64,000 nucleotides of DNA, taken from Albugo candida (Eukaryota; Oomycota; Peronosporomycetes; Albuginales; Albuginaceae). The stretch spans positions 124,001-188,000 of the forward strand of contig CAJNAR010000007.1 of assembly GCA_905220665.1 (NCBI GenBank). The letters run 5' to 3'. The position numbers were made by a program, and so were the translations under genes. The notes under the pieces are model-generated. The model saw nothing but the letters and a program-made list of their open reading frames with translations. It had not been told where the DNA came from and searched no databases. Below are positions 1 to 10,583 of the stretch, one piece after another. How positions within the stretch are numbered: position 1 is the stretch's first letter; each line of letters begins with the position of its first letter.

Positions 1-2711
1 TCGCTGTTTATTTGGATGCAGTATTTTTCCCGGTCTTGAATCCTCTCGATTTCATGCAGGAAGGCCATCATCTTCAGCGAAAGTCAAAAATGGCGCTGGA
101 ACGCAAAGGAGTTGTCTTAAATGAAATGAAAGGTGTTTTCTCCGATGCAGCTCAAGTCTTTAGCACAAAGGCTCAGGAATTGAGTTTCTCAGATACGATT
201 TACGGAAACGTTAGCGGTGGAGACCCAAAATACATTCCAGATCTGACATACGAGGAACTCAAAGCGTTCCATACAAAGCATTACCATCCATCGAATGCGT
301 GCTTCTATTCGTATGGAGATCTACCTTTAACGCAACATTTGGCGTACTTGGATGAAGAGATATTGAATAAATTTACATTTCAACCGGAATCTGCGTCTGT
401 GGATGTGAAAGAGCCCAAATATGCCATATTTCAAGACACAAAATCTCCGCTTCATGTCATTCAGGGACCAATCAGTAACACAGCGCAGACTCAAGCGGAG
501 TCGATCGCTGCAGAGGAGGCTACGTTTGTCGATGATAAAGCCAACACCAAATTTTGTATCACTAAATTACTCGACTTTGACTCCACCGATTTGTTCCAAG
601 GATTCCTGATGCGTATTGCGAGTTATTTACTGACAGAAGGAACCGCAGCGCCAATGTACAAAGCACTGATTGAGACTGGATTAGCTCATGATTTTACTTC
701 CAATACGGGAGTCGATACTTCGACGTATTATCCGTCCTTTACGATCGGGGTGGAAGGATTTGTCGGTTCAGAGGATATGGCAATGAGGTTGGAGGAAGCG
801 ATCTATCAGGCGTATCAGAGCGTCATGGATGAAGGTTTTGATCCAGACCGAGTCAAAGGATTGCTACATCAAATGGAACTCGGACAGAAGCATTTGGTCG
901 GGAATTTCGGACTCAACTTGTTGCATTCTTTTAGCTCCGTGTGGTGTCATCGCGGGCAAGACTTGCTTGGATGCTTTCAGTTTGATTTGATGCTCAAACG
1001 TCTCGAAGAAAAGATGAAAACAAATCCGCGGTTTTTGGAGTCTCAAGTCGGGCGATTTCTTCAATCGAGTAAGACGAAAGAAAGTAAAGTCTTGATGCTT
1101 CCGAGTGAGCAATATCTGAAAAATCAGAAAGCGTTTGATGCGGAGCAGTTGGAAAAGCTGCAGAATACAATGACAGAATGCGAATTGGAACAAATCGATC
1201 GGAAAAGTAAAGAGTTGCAAGAGTATCAACAGCGTCCCCAATCGATTGATTGTCTTCCAACGCTTACTATCGACGATATTCCACGAGAAATGATAAAAGC
1301 CGATAAAGATAACTTTACTGAGAGAAAGCTATCAGGTGCTTCAGCTACCCATTCGGTTTGCTTGCAGCATGTCCACGTCCCGACCACACATGAGATCACG
1401 TACCTTCGATTTTATTTCGATACGACGTCAGTGTTTTCTCCAGCGGAAAGGCTCAAATATCACGCTCTTCTTCCAACTTTCACGTCAGTACTCGGAGCAT
1501 TGGGAACCTCAAACAAATCGTATGATACTCTGCCGACTCATATTCAGAATTGTAGTGGTGGCATCTCATTCACTCCAGTTGCATATCCATCGCTTTTTGA
1601 CGCAGAACAACACAGTCAACAAGGAATTCTTGTCGGTACATATTGTCTACCCAACAAGCTGAACCAGAATTTGGACCTTTTGCATCAGATCCTGTCTGAC
1701 ACACAATTTACACAATCTGAAAATCTGGCACAGCTCCGAATTATTCTTCAGATGAGCGCATTGAATTCGAGTAGAGCTATCTCATCATCAGGTAATGCGC
1801 TTGCTGGCATTTCCTCCCGTTTGGGCCTCGTGGATGCGGCCTTTTACCATGAACTGTATCGAGGTTTGACTCAGATCCAATTCCTCCAACATGCAGCCAA
1901 TTGCTCGGATGAGGAGCTTCAGCGAATTGCAAAAGAGTTTGAATGGATGGCGCAACGTATTTTCACAACATCCAGTCTCAAAATATGTACAGTCACCGAA
2001 GACCAGCTACAGCTCAACGTGGAAAAAGCAATTCAAGCGCAATTAGTATCGAAATTGCCGTCTATTTTCTCCAGTACTTCCAGCGCTTCCTGGTCGGCTT
2101 CGTTCCTCAATACAGAAGCCGATGCGTTCGCGTTGCAATCGCGCAAATATTATGGCTTCCCGATGTCTGTGAATTTTGTCGTACAATCATTCCCTTCAGT
2201 CTCCTTTTCACATCCGGATCATGTTCCATTGATCGTATTGGCTCAAATTCTATCGTCCTGTTTCATTCATCAGCACGTGCGAGAACGAGGTGGAGCGTAT
2301 GGTTCGAATGTCACTCAACATGAAGGCGCATTTACAATGTCATCGTACTTTGATCCCAACACGTGGTCTACGTTGGAGACGTATGCGGCGGCACGCGAGT
2401 GGATGCGAATGGGAAAATTCAATGAGCAAGATTTGCAGGAAGCGCTTTTGTCGATTTTTGCGTCAATCGATGCGCCCACGACGCCGGCAAACAAAGGAAG
2501 GGTCGCGTTCCTTCGCGGAATCACGCAAGCAATGCGTCAAAAGCGCCGTGAGCAGTACTTGTCGGTCTCATTGACTGAATTGCGTCAGATTGCGGAGCGA
2601 TATTTTCAGCCAATCGGAGAAGAGTCAAGGAGTCCTACCGTTATTATTGGTTCGGATGCTGCAATTACTGAGTTCAAGGACAAAGGATTTAAAATTGGGT
2701 CTCTGATTTGA
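1..2711 (+). CDS. CYM1: Presequence protease PreP/Cym1-like M16C metallopeptidase, 3' part
   Basis: The gene runs off the left edge, so the true start and the N-terminal zinc motif (inverted HxxEH) are not visible. The frame is open from base 3 (residues AVYLDAVFFP), so the apparent TTG start at 12 is not a start. PreP enzymes degrade cleaved targeting peptides and other short peptides in the mitochondrial matrix. Family resemblance is strong along the whole length: DAVFFP, a GVVLNEMKG segment, VSGGDP, FHTKHYHPSNA, the central helical linker, and near the C terminus RERGGAYG, which carries the Arg/Tyr substrate-binding pair of the second M16 half. About 900 residues are seen, against roughly 1,040 in the human enzyme, so about 140 are missing. 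No intron is evident. It converges on the next gene with only 31 bp between the stop codons. Confidence 0.93.
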   Translation, partial: AVYLDAVFFPVLNPLDFMQEGHHLQRKSKMALERKGVVLNEMKGVFSDAAQVFSTKAQELSFSDTIYGNVSGGDPKYIPDLTYEELKAFHTKHYHPSNACFYSYGDLPLTQHLAYLDEEILNKFTFQPESASVDVKEPKYAIFQDTKSPLHVIQGPISNTAQTQAESIAAEEATFVDDKANTKFCITKLLDFDSTDLFQGFLMRIASYLLTEGTAAPMYKALIETGLAHDFTSNTGVDTSTYYPSFTIGVEGFVGSEDMAMRLEEAIYQAYQSVMDEGFDPDRVKGLLHQMELGQKHLVGNFGLNLLHSFSSVWCHRGQDLLGCFQFDLMLKRLEEKMKTNPRFLESQVGRFLQSSKTKESKVLMLPSEQYLKNQKAFDAEQLEKLQNTMTECELEQIDRKSKELQEYQQRPQSIDCLPTLTIDDIPREMIKADKDNFTERKLSGASATHSVCLQHVHVPTTHEITYLRFYFDTTSVFSPAERLKYHALLPTFTSVLGALGTSNKSYDTLPTHIQNCSGGISFTPVAYPSLFDAEQHSQQGILVGTYCLPNKLNQNLDLLHQILSDTQFTQSENLAQLRIILQMSALNSSRAISSSGNALAGISSRLGLVDAAFYHELYRGLTQIQFLQHAANCSDEELQRIAKEFEWMAQRIFTTSSLKICTVTEDQLQLNVEKAIQAQLVSKLPSIFSSTSSASWSASFLNTEADAFALQSRKYYGFPMSVNFVVQSFPSVSFSHPDHVPLIVLAQILSSCFIHQHVRERGGAYGSNVTQHEGAFTMSSYFDPNTWSTLETYAAAREWMRMGKFNEQDLQEALLSIFASIDAPTTPANKGRVAFLRGITQAMRQKRREQYLSVSLTELRQIAERYFQPIGEESRSPTVIIGSDAAITEFKDKGFKIGSLI

Positions 2712-2742
2712 AGTGTACACACATATACAGGACGATGCAAAA

Positions 2743-3798
2743 TTACGATCGAGCAAGTCCGGCGATACTGCGACACATTGGACAGTCGAAACGAGTACCA
2801 TACCACTCCCTGATGCAATGTTCGTGAAAGCAGTGACTACAAGTGGCTTGAACCAGCTGGTGGCCATCTAGATCTCTCCATTCCGCCAGGCAAATTGGAC
2901 AGGAATCGCTTTCAAGTTCCATATCACGATAATCCACATAATTCAACTCTCGAATGGCGCGTACGTGCTGGTTTTCGTGACCCAGTGGGAATTGCAGGGT
3001 CTCCTTAACAAATCGACGGATTTTATTGAGCTCGGGGCAGGTGTACAGACAGGCTGCATCCGGAGTGACCATGTCATCTTCATTCACCAATGTCCCAGTC
3101 GCCAGTAAATGACACATGGAAACGAGAAATTCCTCAATCCCAGTGACGCGGCGTGTGACCAGTGCACCCATATCCTGAAATATCTCGATACGATTAGGGA
3201 ATCCGATGGATTTCAGTCCATGGTGAATTGTGTCACAGCTTCTGCACGTTCGATTGTGCCAGCATTTACGAGCGTGAACTTGTAGATGTGTCAAGACTTT
3301 TTTCCGAAGCCGATAAAGTTCTGAAAATCTTTTGCACACTACCCATTTCTGCTTGTAAAAATCGCTAGTGATCTCAACGTGATATGTGTAATATTTCTTC
3401 GCTGGTCCACAAACTAAGACGGCTTGGCAATTCATCGTAATGAATTGCATTGAATTGCGACGAATTTGCTGTATTAACATCCGTTTTGACTTAACGCCGA
3501 GTTGCTGCAATTGCTGCAATGAAATTCTCGGATCAATCATTCGGACGGATCGATCCGTGGATGAGTGATTGTTGCTCCGTCTATTGTGCGCTGAAGGTGA
3601 AGATTTGCTACCAGACAATTCATTTCCGTGTCGTTCTGAATGCATTACTGGACCTTTTGATTGATTAGGACTGTAGTCAAACAATTCGGTGATTCTTTCG
3701 CCACCGTATCGAGCTGCCCCAACCGAGAAATGAGGGGATGAAATGAAATGAGGACTTTCTTCGAGGTCACTTTCTTCAAAAACAATCGAGCTTTCCAT
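2743..3798 (-). CDS. PX domain plus RING-H2 zinc finger protein (probable E3 ubiquitin ligase)
   Basis: This is a 351-residue protein with an ATG start and no intron. Residues 1-120 are polar and probably disordered. Residues about 125-270 form a PX phosphoinositide-binding domain: KWVVCKRFSELYRL, then FPNR, then GIEEFLVSM. A Cys-rich insert (C179, C185, C188) sits between its strands. A RING-H2 finger closes the protein, with C300, C303, C320, H322, H325, C328, C339 and C342 as likely zinc ligands. PX domains bind membrane phosphoinositides and RING-H2 fingers recruit E2 enzymes, so a membrane-associated ubiquitin ligase on the endosomal system is the natural inference. The substrate is unknown. 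The domain calls are secure; the biological role is inferred. Confidence 0.88.
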   Translation of the reverse strand: MESSIVFEESDLEESPHFISSPHFSVGAARYGGERITELFDYSPNQSKGPVMHSERHGNELSGSKSSPSAHNRRSNNHSSTDRSVRMIDPRISLQQLQQLGVKSKRMLIQQIRRNSMQFITMNCQAVLVCGPAKKYYTYHVEITSDFYKQKWVVCKRFSELYRLRKKVLTHLQVHARKCWHNRTCRSCDTIHHGLKSIGFPNRIEIFQDMGALVTRRVTGIEEFLVSMCHLLATGTLVNEDDMVTPDAACLYTCPELNKIRRFVKETLQFPLGHENQHVRAIRELNYVDYRDMELESDSCPICLAEWRDLDGHQLVQATCSHCFHEHCIREWYGTRFDCPMCRSIAGLARS

Positions 3799-3897
3799 AG
3801 TGGTAAAGTTTCGAAGTTACGTTTGATTAAACAAGAGTAGGAGGCGCGGCAGAAGCTGGATATAAAATGAATTGAAGTAGCCAGCTGATGAATTGCG

Positions 3898-4132
3898 ATG
3901 ATTCATGAATTGCAAAAGCGTTGTACCGAACTGGTCAAAGATAACCGGTATGCAAGTATCATATCGCATATCTATATATACTATCTGGTCGCTATAGTCA
4001 TGTCTCAGAGAAATTCAGCCGTTTCTCAGGTTTATACACGTCATATCAGGCTTCAATCAAGTAGACTCGAGTCATTATACCCAAGACAAATTCAACATCC
4101 GGAACATGTTTAGGGTTGCGGAATCACGATAA
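3898..4132 (+). CDS. Candidate tiny three-exon gene (about 42 residues), uncertain
   Basis: An ATG at 3898 can be followed through two phase-consistent GT-AG introns (3948-3997, 50 nt; 4030-4085, 56 nt) to a stop at 4130-4132. Both introns have the size seen in the certain genes nearby. The product would be short, basic and helical, with no domain I recognise. The whole 3,799-4,363 spacer separates divergent genes, so promoter sequence is also expected here. A competing minus-strand frame at 4075-4320 is open for 81 codons with a plausible amino-acid mix, but it lacks an ATG at its 5' end and overlaps this model. Only one of the two can be right, and both could be chance. Confidence 0.25.
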
Positions 4133-4363
4133 CCAATTTTACCAGACACGCGTTTGATTGGATAAATCGCGATGTATTCACCAATCATGTGAAAGGAAAG
4201 GCGAAAATTCAACGATCTCACCAGTGTTTTGGCGTCAAAACGTTCCTCCCGTCCCTGAACTTCATATCGTAACTGATAGTGGAATGAGTGACTGTACAGT
4301 ACAACGATTGTCTCGATCACCTCAACCCACTGAAACCACTTACACTTCCCAAATTACTACACA

Positions 4364-4717
4364 ATGTTACTAAAAACGAATGTCTGGAATGACGCAGTGT
4401 CTACTGACGCACATTCAGTGAAAGCTCTGGCCTCTTATGTGAGTTCAGGCAATGCGTTTGGACGAGATTTGAATTATTCGGAGCTCTTCTTTCTCATCGC
4501 TACTATCAGCACCGTCGTGTCTCTTCTTACGATTGTATCGAGACTAATCTTGCAGCGGAAAACGGACGTAGTGAATCAATTTGCAGAACCTATACGAAGA
4601 ACGAAAAGATCTGTTGCTTTATCACTTTTCAAGAAGCGTAGACAATCGATCAAAAGGATGGAAACGATATCGGAGCAAGAAGAATTGGGATTCCATAGTG
4701 TCAATCTATTACGATGA
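4364..4717 (+). CDS. Small single-pass membrane protein, unknown
   Basis: A 117-residue ORF with an ATG start. Residues about 40-64 form one clear hydrophobic helix (LFFLIATISTVVSLLTIVSRL). It is followed by a strongly basic stretch (RRTKRS, KKRRQSIKR) and a short acidic tail. By the positive-inside rule the basic C-terminal half would face the cytosol, leaving a lumenal or outer N terminus without an evident signal peptide. I do not recognise the family. The 300 bp downstream (4718-5018), up to the convergent stop of the IBtk-like gene, shows nothing I can support. Confidence 0.5.
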   Translation: MLLKTNVWNDAVSTDAHSVKALASYVSSGNAFGRDLNYSELFFLIATISTVVSLLTIVSRLILQRKTDVVNQFAEPIRRTKRSVALSLFKKRRQSIKRMETISEQEELGFHSVNLLR

Positions 4718-5018
4718 CGCATCAGCATGAGGTGAATGAACACACTCATTCTCTCTGCGGTGTACTCACGCAATGAGTGAAATTTTTGATCAGCATTTAA
4801 CGGTTTCAAATTTATTTATATGGAAAAGCATTCAAATAGTGAAATACTGGGCTTTGAGCTCATGCTACGGAATGCGCCTTCTTCTGGTTTCGACTATCTG
4901 CAAGTAGAGGTTGATTTAATAGAGCACCGATTCAGATGCATCCTTTCCGATCGCTTCTTGTTACGCTGACATATCGAGCTTCAACTCGAAAGATTCTTTC
5001 TCAATTGCACGTTCCTAT

Positions 5019-8000
5019 TCATAGATGAGCTGTTTTGCGCATGGAAGCTCCGCAATCTTCACTATTTTTCTGTGACTGTCGCCTATTATTATCATTTTTC
5101 TCACTACATCTCTCTTTGACTCGATATTCTGATTTTGACTTTGACTTTGACTCTGACTTTTTCGGCTTTGAATTTGAGTTGATATTTTCTTTTCTCACTC
5201 TTTCCTTCTTCTCCTTTTTCTCACCGATATGTAGTTTCTCCTTTCTGTTCCTCTTTTGTCTTGACTTTTTCTTTGCAGCTTCCGTGGCCTGAAGAGTGAT
5301 GGTGTCGGGTACTTTACAAGGTTCAATCAGCACATCAAGTGGCCCATGATTGGCCTGAAGTAGCTGCATTTCAACCAATGGTAGAGTATTCGTAGCTGCA
5401 CAGTAGCCCCAGCAATTCAATGTTGAATCTTGCGCGCGGGGAAGATCTTCAACTTGCCTTTTGCTTTGTAACGCTTCTTCCATTTGTATGTCTCGTAAAA
5501 GCTTCTTTTTTTCATTTCCTTCGGGTGGTTTCCATGGACACGTACTCGCCGACTCGCTCTCATACCTTTCTATAGGACTCACCAACCGGCATGCTAAAGA
5601 GTTTTTACGATGCTCTTTTTGTGGTCGTGCTGATCGCTTTGACGACCTCTTCTCATTTTCAATGATTTCCTTTAATTTAGGAGTGTTTTCTTCTAATAAA
5701 CAGCTCCACTTCCCTCCAGAGATAAGCTTTCGATCTGCGGAATGATGGTCATGATCATTCCGCTTCTTTTCGTAGAACTTTTCAAGTCGAACGAATTTGG
5801 CTCGTTTTTTCTTCTCGCGGTGACCAATCGCTACAGCCGCTATTTCGTCAGTTGTGCTATTTACCGGTTGTTCCAATGCGCGCGTTTCTTTGGACATCAA
5901 ATCCTTGGACAAAATATCTTTCGGGGAGGCTATCAACGTCTGTAAAGCTGTTTTTACTTTGACGCGACGAGCTGAAGGCGCATGTGATTGACTTTCTATC
6001 GTATTCAATGAGGTTTTTTGAATAACATTTGCCAATGGAAGCGGTAGTAAAGCATCAAGAAAAGCATCAAGAAAAGTATCGAGGCGATCTCTGCTGGTCA
6101 TTTCAAGAATCATATCGAGATTCCAGCGAATGTATGTGGAACAGTACGCCTCCAATGCACTCAGTGACATCGATTGGGCATGTTGGAGGACATCTACGGC
6201 ATTGGTGAAGTCCATATAGCGAGCAATGGCTCGCTGTGTCATCTCCAGAAGTTTTGTTGGGCCATGACTATTCTGTACAGGCGAACACTGGAAATCAGCT
6301 TCATAGGGACCGACCAGGATGGCAGTGTGTTGATGCCCTGCTGCGACCTGAACAGCTTTCTTGACACCTGAGACACGCTTTGGTTGAGGCTGATATGTAT
6401 TCTTGGATCCATGACCCAAGGATCCCTCCAGGCCATACCCCCATGTCACTAAATCACCGCTTTCTGTCACTATGGCACAACGATCGTCGGAAGCGCTAAT
6501 GTCAACCACTGATCCAAAGGAGCAAATATTCTTCACTTTGGATGGTGCTCCTGGATAAGAAGGCTGAGCTGGAGTATCGAGATCTTGACAGCATATAGTT
6601 TTGTTGGAGCCCCAGACATACACTTGGCCACGACTATCGAGCGCCATGGAATGGTTACGAGCACAAGAAATTCGGATGATATTGACGGGAGGAGTTGCGA
6701 GAAAAGCGCTTTTTCGATAAGCTTCTTTTGCTTTCTCAAAGTTGACTCGAACCAGATGAAAATATCCATTTCCACATCGCCATACTTGGCCCTGTGCGAC
6801 TTGATTCCGAGTACAGTTCAAAAGAACCAATGTATGACCTTCGGCGATCGAGATTTGAATCACGCACACGCTGTCGTAATTCTCTCGCATTTCAGAAAGC
6901 ACTGGATGGCTCAGAAAAAGATTCACACGCTTTGGAATGGGGTCGCCGTGGTCAATCGCAAATGCTTCACTTCGTCCAAGCTGCCCTTTTTTGTTGTTAC
7001 CCCACGTGAATAACTCTCGTTGAGTCTCATCCTCTTGGCCTATGAAAGCCTTATCGGCTGATAGTTGTGGGGCTTTACGATTTTCACAGATGGCGGCCGA
7101 GTGTGACCTCGAAGCGGCGATTTCCCGCACAACAAAACCTTTTAATGCATCAATTCGCTTGGGAAACAGACGACTTTCAAGCGTGCATTTGGAAGAATGA
7201 CCCAGCTGCCCAAAACTGTTGGATCCCCACGAATACAACTTTCCATACCGTGAAAGTGCGAGCGTGTGGTTCTCTCCAGCGGCAACTTTGACCAAGAAAA
7301 TATGAGCCAGTTTTTTCACCATCGCGGGCTCCAAATGACTAAAAGTTTTCTCAGATTATCTTATTTTTGCTCAGAAGCATGGAAGTACGTACTCGCACTG
7401 AGTTCCAAGACCCAACCGTCCTCCTTTTCCAAATCCCCAAGTGAAGCAATGTCCATTTGCATTGAGGGCTACAGTATGGAACCTTGAAGCGCTTATTTGC
7501 GTTATTGGGCACGCTGATGGGAACAGAACAATTTTTGGAGTGGATTGAATCAAAGCTCGCGGGAGGTGGTACCCCAGCTACATAAAAACGGATCTCAGCT
7601 GATTCCCATCCGATCAAAAATTTGAACGCTTTACTTGATAATCAGCTCTTCCACAAGTGTACACCAAGCCTCCTCGTCTCGTCGGATCTGAATTAGGCGA
7701 GATTCCTTGTTTGTGGTGCTTCTTTCCCGTGAAGTCGGAGACAGACAACCGAAATGCGATCGTTCGATGCGTAAAGCTAATTATATCAGCTGCAGATTCA
7801 CCCGCGTGGTCCTTCATTTGGAGAAAGAAATCGACTTTATTACGGTGGAACCGAAGCTGACAAACTCGCAAAAGTAAAGCTGCGATATGAATATGCTGAT
7901 GGTAAAGACTACGGTGCAAAGCTGTCCATCCCGATTCCATATCTTGAAGAAACATATCTGCACCATAATCGAGTAAGATCTTCACGACACTGAAATTACC

Positions 8001-8174
8001 CGAGGATGAAGCGATATGGAGAGCTGTTTCTCCTTGAGCGTTACGAGAATCAAGAATCGCGACATCCTTGTCCAATATGTGGTTAATTGATTTCAATGAG
8101 GAGTCTGTGGATGATTTAGCAAGACAGCAAAGATTCGTGGTTGCATCAAGTACAACTTCATTCGACACAGTCAT
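5019..8174 (-). CDS. IBtk-like ankyrin + RCC1-repeat protein, three exons, no BTB seen
   Basis: Exons are 8174-7635, 7577-7393 and 7338-5019. The introns of 57 and 54 nt have matching phases and restore RCC1 repeats across both joins, giving about 1,014 residues. The N terminus has ankyrin repeats (GETALHIASSSGN; ESGWTALHRSLY), as in animal inhibitor of Bruton tyrosine kinase. Several RCC1 blades follow (FTWGFGKGGRLGLG, LYSWGSNSFGQLGH, LFTWGNNKKGQLG, VTWGYGLEGSLGHG). Animal IBtk then carries BTB domains and acts as a cullin-3 adaptor. Here I find no BTB, only a helical BACK-like stretch after the propeller (from about TKLLEMTQRAIARYM). The last 300 residues are very Lys/Ser/Glu-rich and probably disordered, with nuclear-localisation-like clusters. 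An imperfect 12-bp tandem repeat near 6,050-6,085 encodes FLDAFLDA. Ankyrin and RCC1 calls are firm; the IBtk relationship is likely. Confidence 0.82.
5131..5163. repeat. Short GACTTT simple repeat inside the IBtk-like gene
   Basis: Imperfect hexanucleotide copies of GACTTT on the plus strand encode the alternating Ser/Lys (SKSKSKSE) part of the basic tail on the minus strand. Such tracts vary in length easily, so the length of this tail is likely to be polymorphic. Confidence 0.7.
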
Positions 8175-8244
8175 TATTTCTCTGCTTGGATAAGCTACAG
8201 CTGGAGTACCGGTACGATACCGGGATCATATCATGCTCTGATCC

Positions 8245-10197
8245 TCAGACTTGGTACACGGAGACGATTCCCCGACTATGTAATGACGATTGTGAAGGAG
8301 AAGAAGACTGTGATGCAAAAAGATAACTCACTTGTCGGATACGCCCAATAATGAATCGCTGTCAAAACTAAAGTCGCCGCTGGTCTTGCAATTGTGGTCC
8401 TGGAATGCACCCCGGACGTATGTCTCATGGGGTAGCGTAAAACGGCTTTCTTCGCACAAATTTGCAATGCTGTTGGTTTCCGTGAATGCGAAACTGACCA
8501 AGGCATAGTGAGCATAGCGCTATTCGACAGCGAACAGTACAATCCTACCTTCCCATCCCAAAAAGTGCCAGTGTCTTTGGCATACACCTCGAACGCTGAA
8601 GTTCTCCATTCGACAATAATGGCGATGATAGCAAGTGATAATGACCAGTTTGAAGTCGAGGCATGCGAGTATCCAGTATCAACATTTGACCCATCTCAAA
8701 GCCTAAAGCCACTTTGAACGGATCCAAGTACTCATGAGCAAACAATCCACCAAATAAGTGCACGTTCTACGACAATCACAGTGGTTTGAAATTGGCTGAT
8801 TATTGGAAAGAAACACCAACCCAGCATTTCGACAAAACTGTTTGAATCTGAGCTGCACGAAGACGAACGTCGGCTAGCTGGAAATCACCCCCATCGGTTG
8901 TCCAGCTGAGTTGGCCTTCGGTCATCGACCATCGGACGCTGCTGACAACGTCAAAGGCGTCGTATTTGATGAGAAGCGAATTTGAGCCGTTCCCGCCCAG
9001 AGACCGAAGGTCGGACACACAAACTGTCTCATCGAATCCGCCGGTTAAAAGGTAGGGACCAATGGATCTCGACGTTGCAATCTCTCGAATCGCGTCGGAA
9101 TGAACCATGATGCTTGATCCAGCTAGGTCCAGTACGATTATGTCATCACTATGACCACGTGGAAACTGAACTAAGCGCTCAAACCCATCAGCTGGCAAGA
9201 CGCCAGTGCAGCATGTAGATCCACGTGATAGAAATGGATGTCTTTACCAACTGCAGCCGCAACAATGTTATGATTGACCCAATTCAAGTCTCGAACTTCC
9301 TACAACAACTCTACTCATTTGTTGCTCAATCCGAGTGCAATATCTTACGCCAGCAATAGCGACATTTGTCAAATGGGTTGGAGTTCTGTAGTTTGTGGCC
9401 ATCATCTGATGCTGATACGTGGGAAGACTCGTTGTGTATGTCGATGCTTCCGTTCCTACAAGAAGCAATCCGTCCTCACGAATAACAGGCTTCGACAGCG
9501 CTACAACAACACAAAGCGATTACAATCTCGTCATCGATGCAAAAGAACGAACCGAGCGGTATCGGGCTGGTTTGATCGCGGAAGGAGACGACCTGTATTC
9601 AAATGCGGGCAATCGACAGCGAGAATGACAGCTTGAATGGAATCTTACGAATGACGGAGGCTTCCGCTGCTGGATTTGCTGCCCGTAATCGAATGGGTTG
9701 ATGACGCTGAATATATTTGGAGCTGCGACATCGGGAATGGAAGCAACGCATTCTTTCCATTCAGTGATACCTTGCACCTCCCCTTGCTTCTGATCCGATG
9801 TGGATTCTGACGTCGAAAGAAGTTCTGGCTGGCCGGTTTCGACTGGAGCCTCCTCACCTTCGACCTGTTCTGTACTTGTGGAAGCATCCTCTGGAGGAGT
9901 ATCTCTGGACATACTGTTCGCATTCGAATACGCTGAGAGAGATTCAACCAATTGTTTGTCAAAAGTCGTCCATGATTCTAAAATTCCGACCGCGATGGCA
10001 TCCAAATTGGCATCTTGCGATTGTGTGGGCGATATATCTTCCAAGAAATCGCCCTGTAGATCTTTATCGTCTAGAATTGGAGCCCATATGCATTCCTGCT
10101 CATCTTCAACACTGCTCTCCTTCATTTGAGACGTAGCATCAGCACAAGGCTCACGTATTGCGTCAGGATGTGCATTTTCTTTCGTAGTCGGGTCCAT
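8245..10197 (-). CDS. WD40-repeat protein with acidic N-terminal region, eight exons
   Basis: Exons are 10197-9649, 9592-9553, 9500-9349, 9299-9248, 9191-8821, 8765/8766-8549, 8493-8332 and 8275-8245. The seven introns are 49-56 nt, all GT-AG, and all phases agree, giving about 524 residues. The first 180 residues are acidic and polar. The rest has WD40 character, for example YLLTGGFDETVCVSDLRS, SSVRWSMTEGQLSWTTDGG, GQMLILDTRMP and, at the very end, LLGVSDNRGIVSVYQV. A beta-propeller scaffold role is implied, but I cannot assign it to a named complex. The last exon is only 31 nt. The gene lies 70 bp upstream of the IBtk-like start on the same strand, so the promoter of that gene may overlap this 3' end. 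Some minor junctions (the 40-nt exon 2) deserve RNA support. Confidence 0.72.
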
Positions 10198-10583
10198 TTT
10201 GGAGATTGCAATGTCTAAGATCGAATCTTTGTTTCGATTCGGCCTTTTTCTTGCGAGAAAGGAGTCATGACCATCGAAATTCCCTTGGAAAAGCAGAACT
10301 TTCTTGACGAGTATTATCGCTAGGTGGTTTTGTCTAGCATCAAATGGATCGATTCAGATGCAAATTAACAATGTGCAGCTTTTACGCTCCAAAATTGACT
10401 CTTTTCTGTCGCAGAGTTACAAACGTTTGCATAGAGATTGTCGAATGTATCAACGCGTCTGGTTTTTGGAGAAAGAACGCGCATGGTCCTTTCGAAAGCA
10501 ATAGTAAACCTCAGCACAGCCTTTCCTAGTATTGCATTGCCATATGGGATCAGATTGGGGATTCTCTGAATATCAGCAAGTGG
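10198..10583. promoter_or_regulatory. Divergent intergenic region between WD40 and FBT genes
   Basis: 386 bp separate two start codons pointing away from each other, so the region must hold both promoters. Short open frames within it have no supported product. I see no element I can name with confidence. Confidence 0.45.

Noticed and set aside
864..2867. Several 60-126-codon open frames overlapping the PreP gene on both strands
   Set aside because: They lie inside a long conserved enzyme frame and have no recognisable product.
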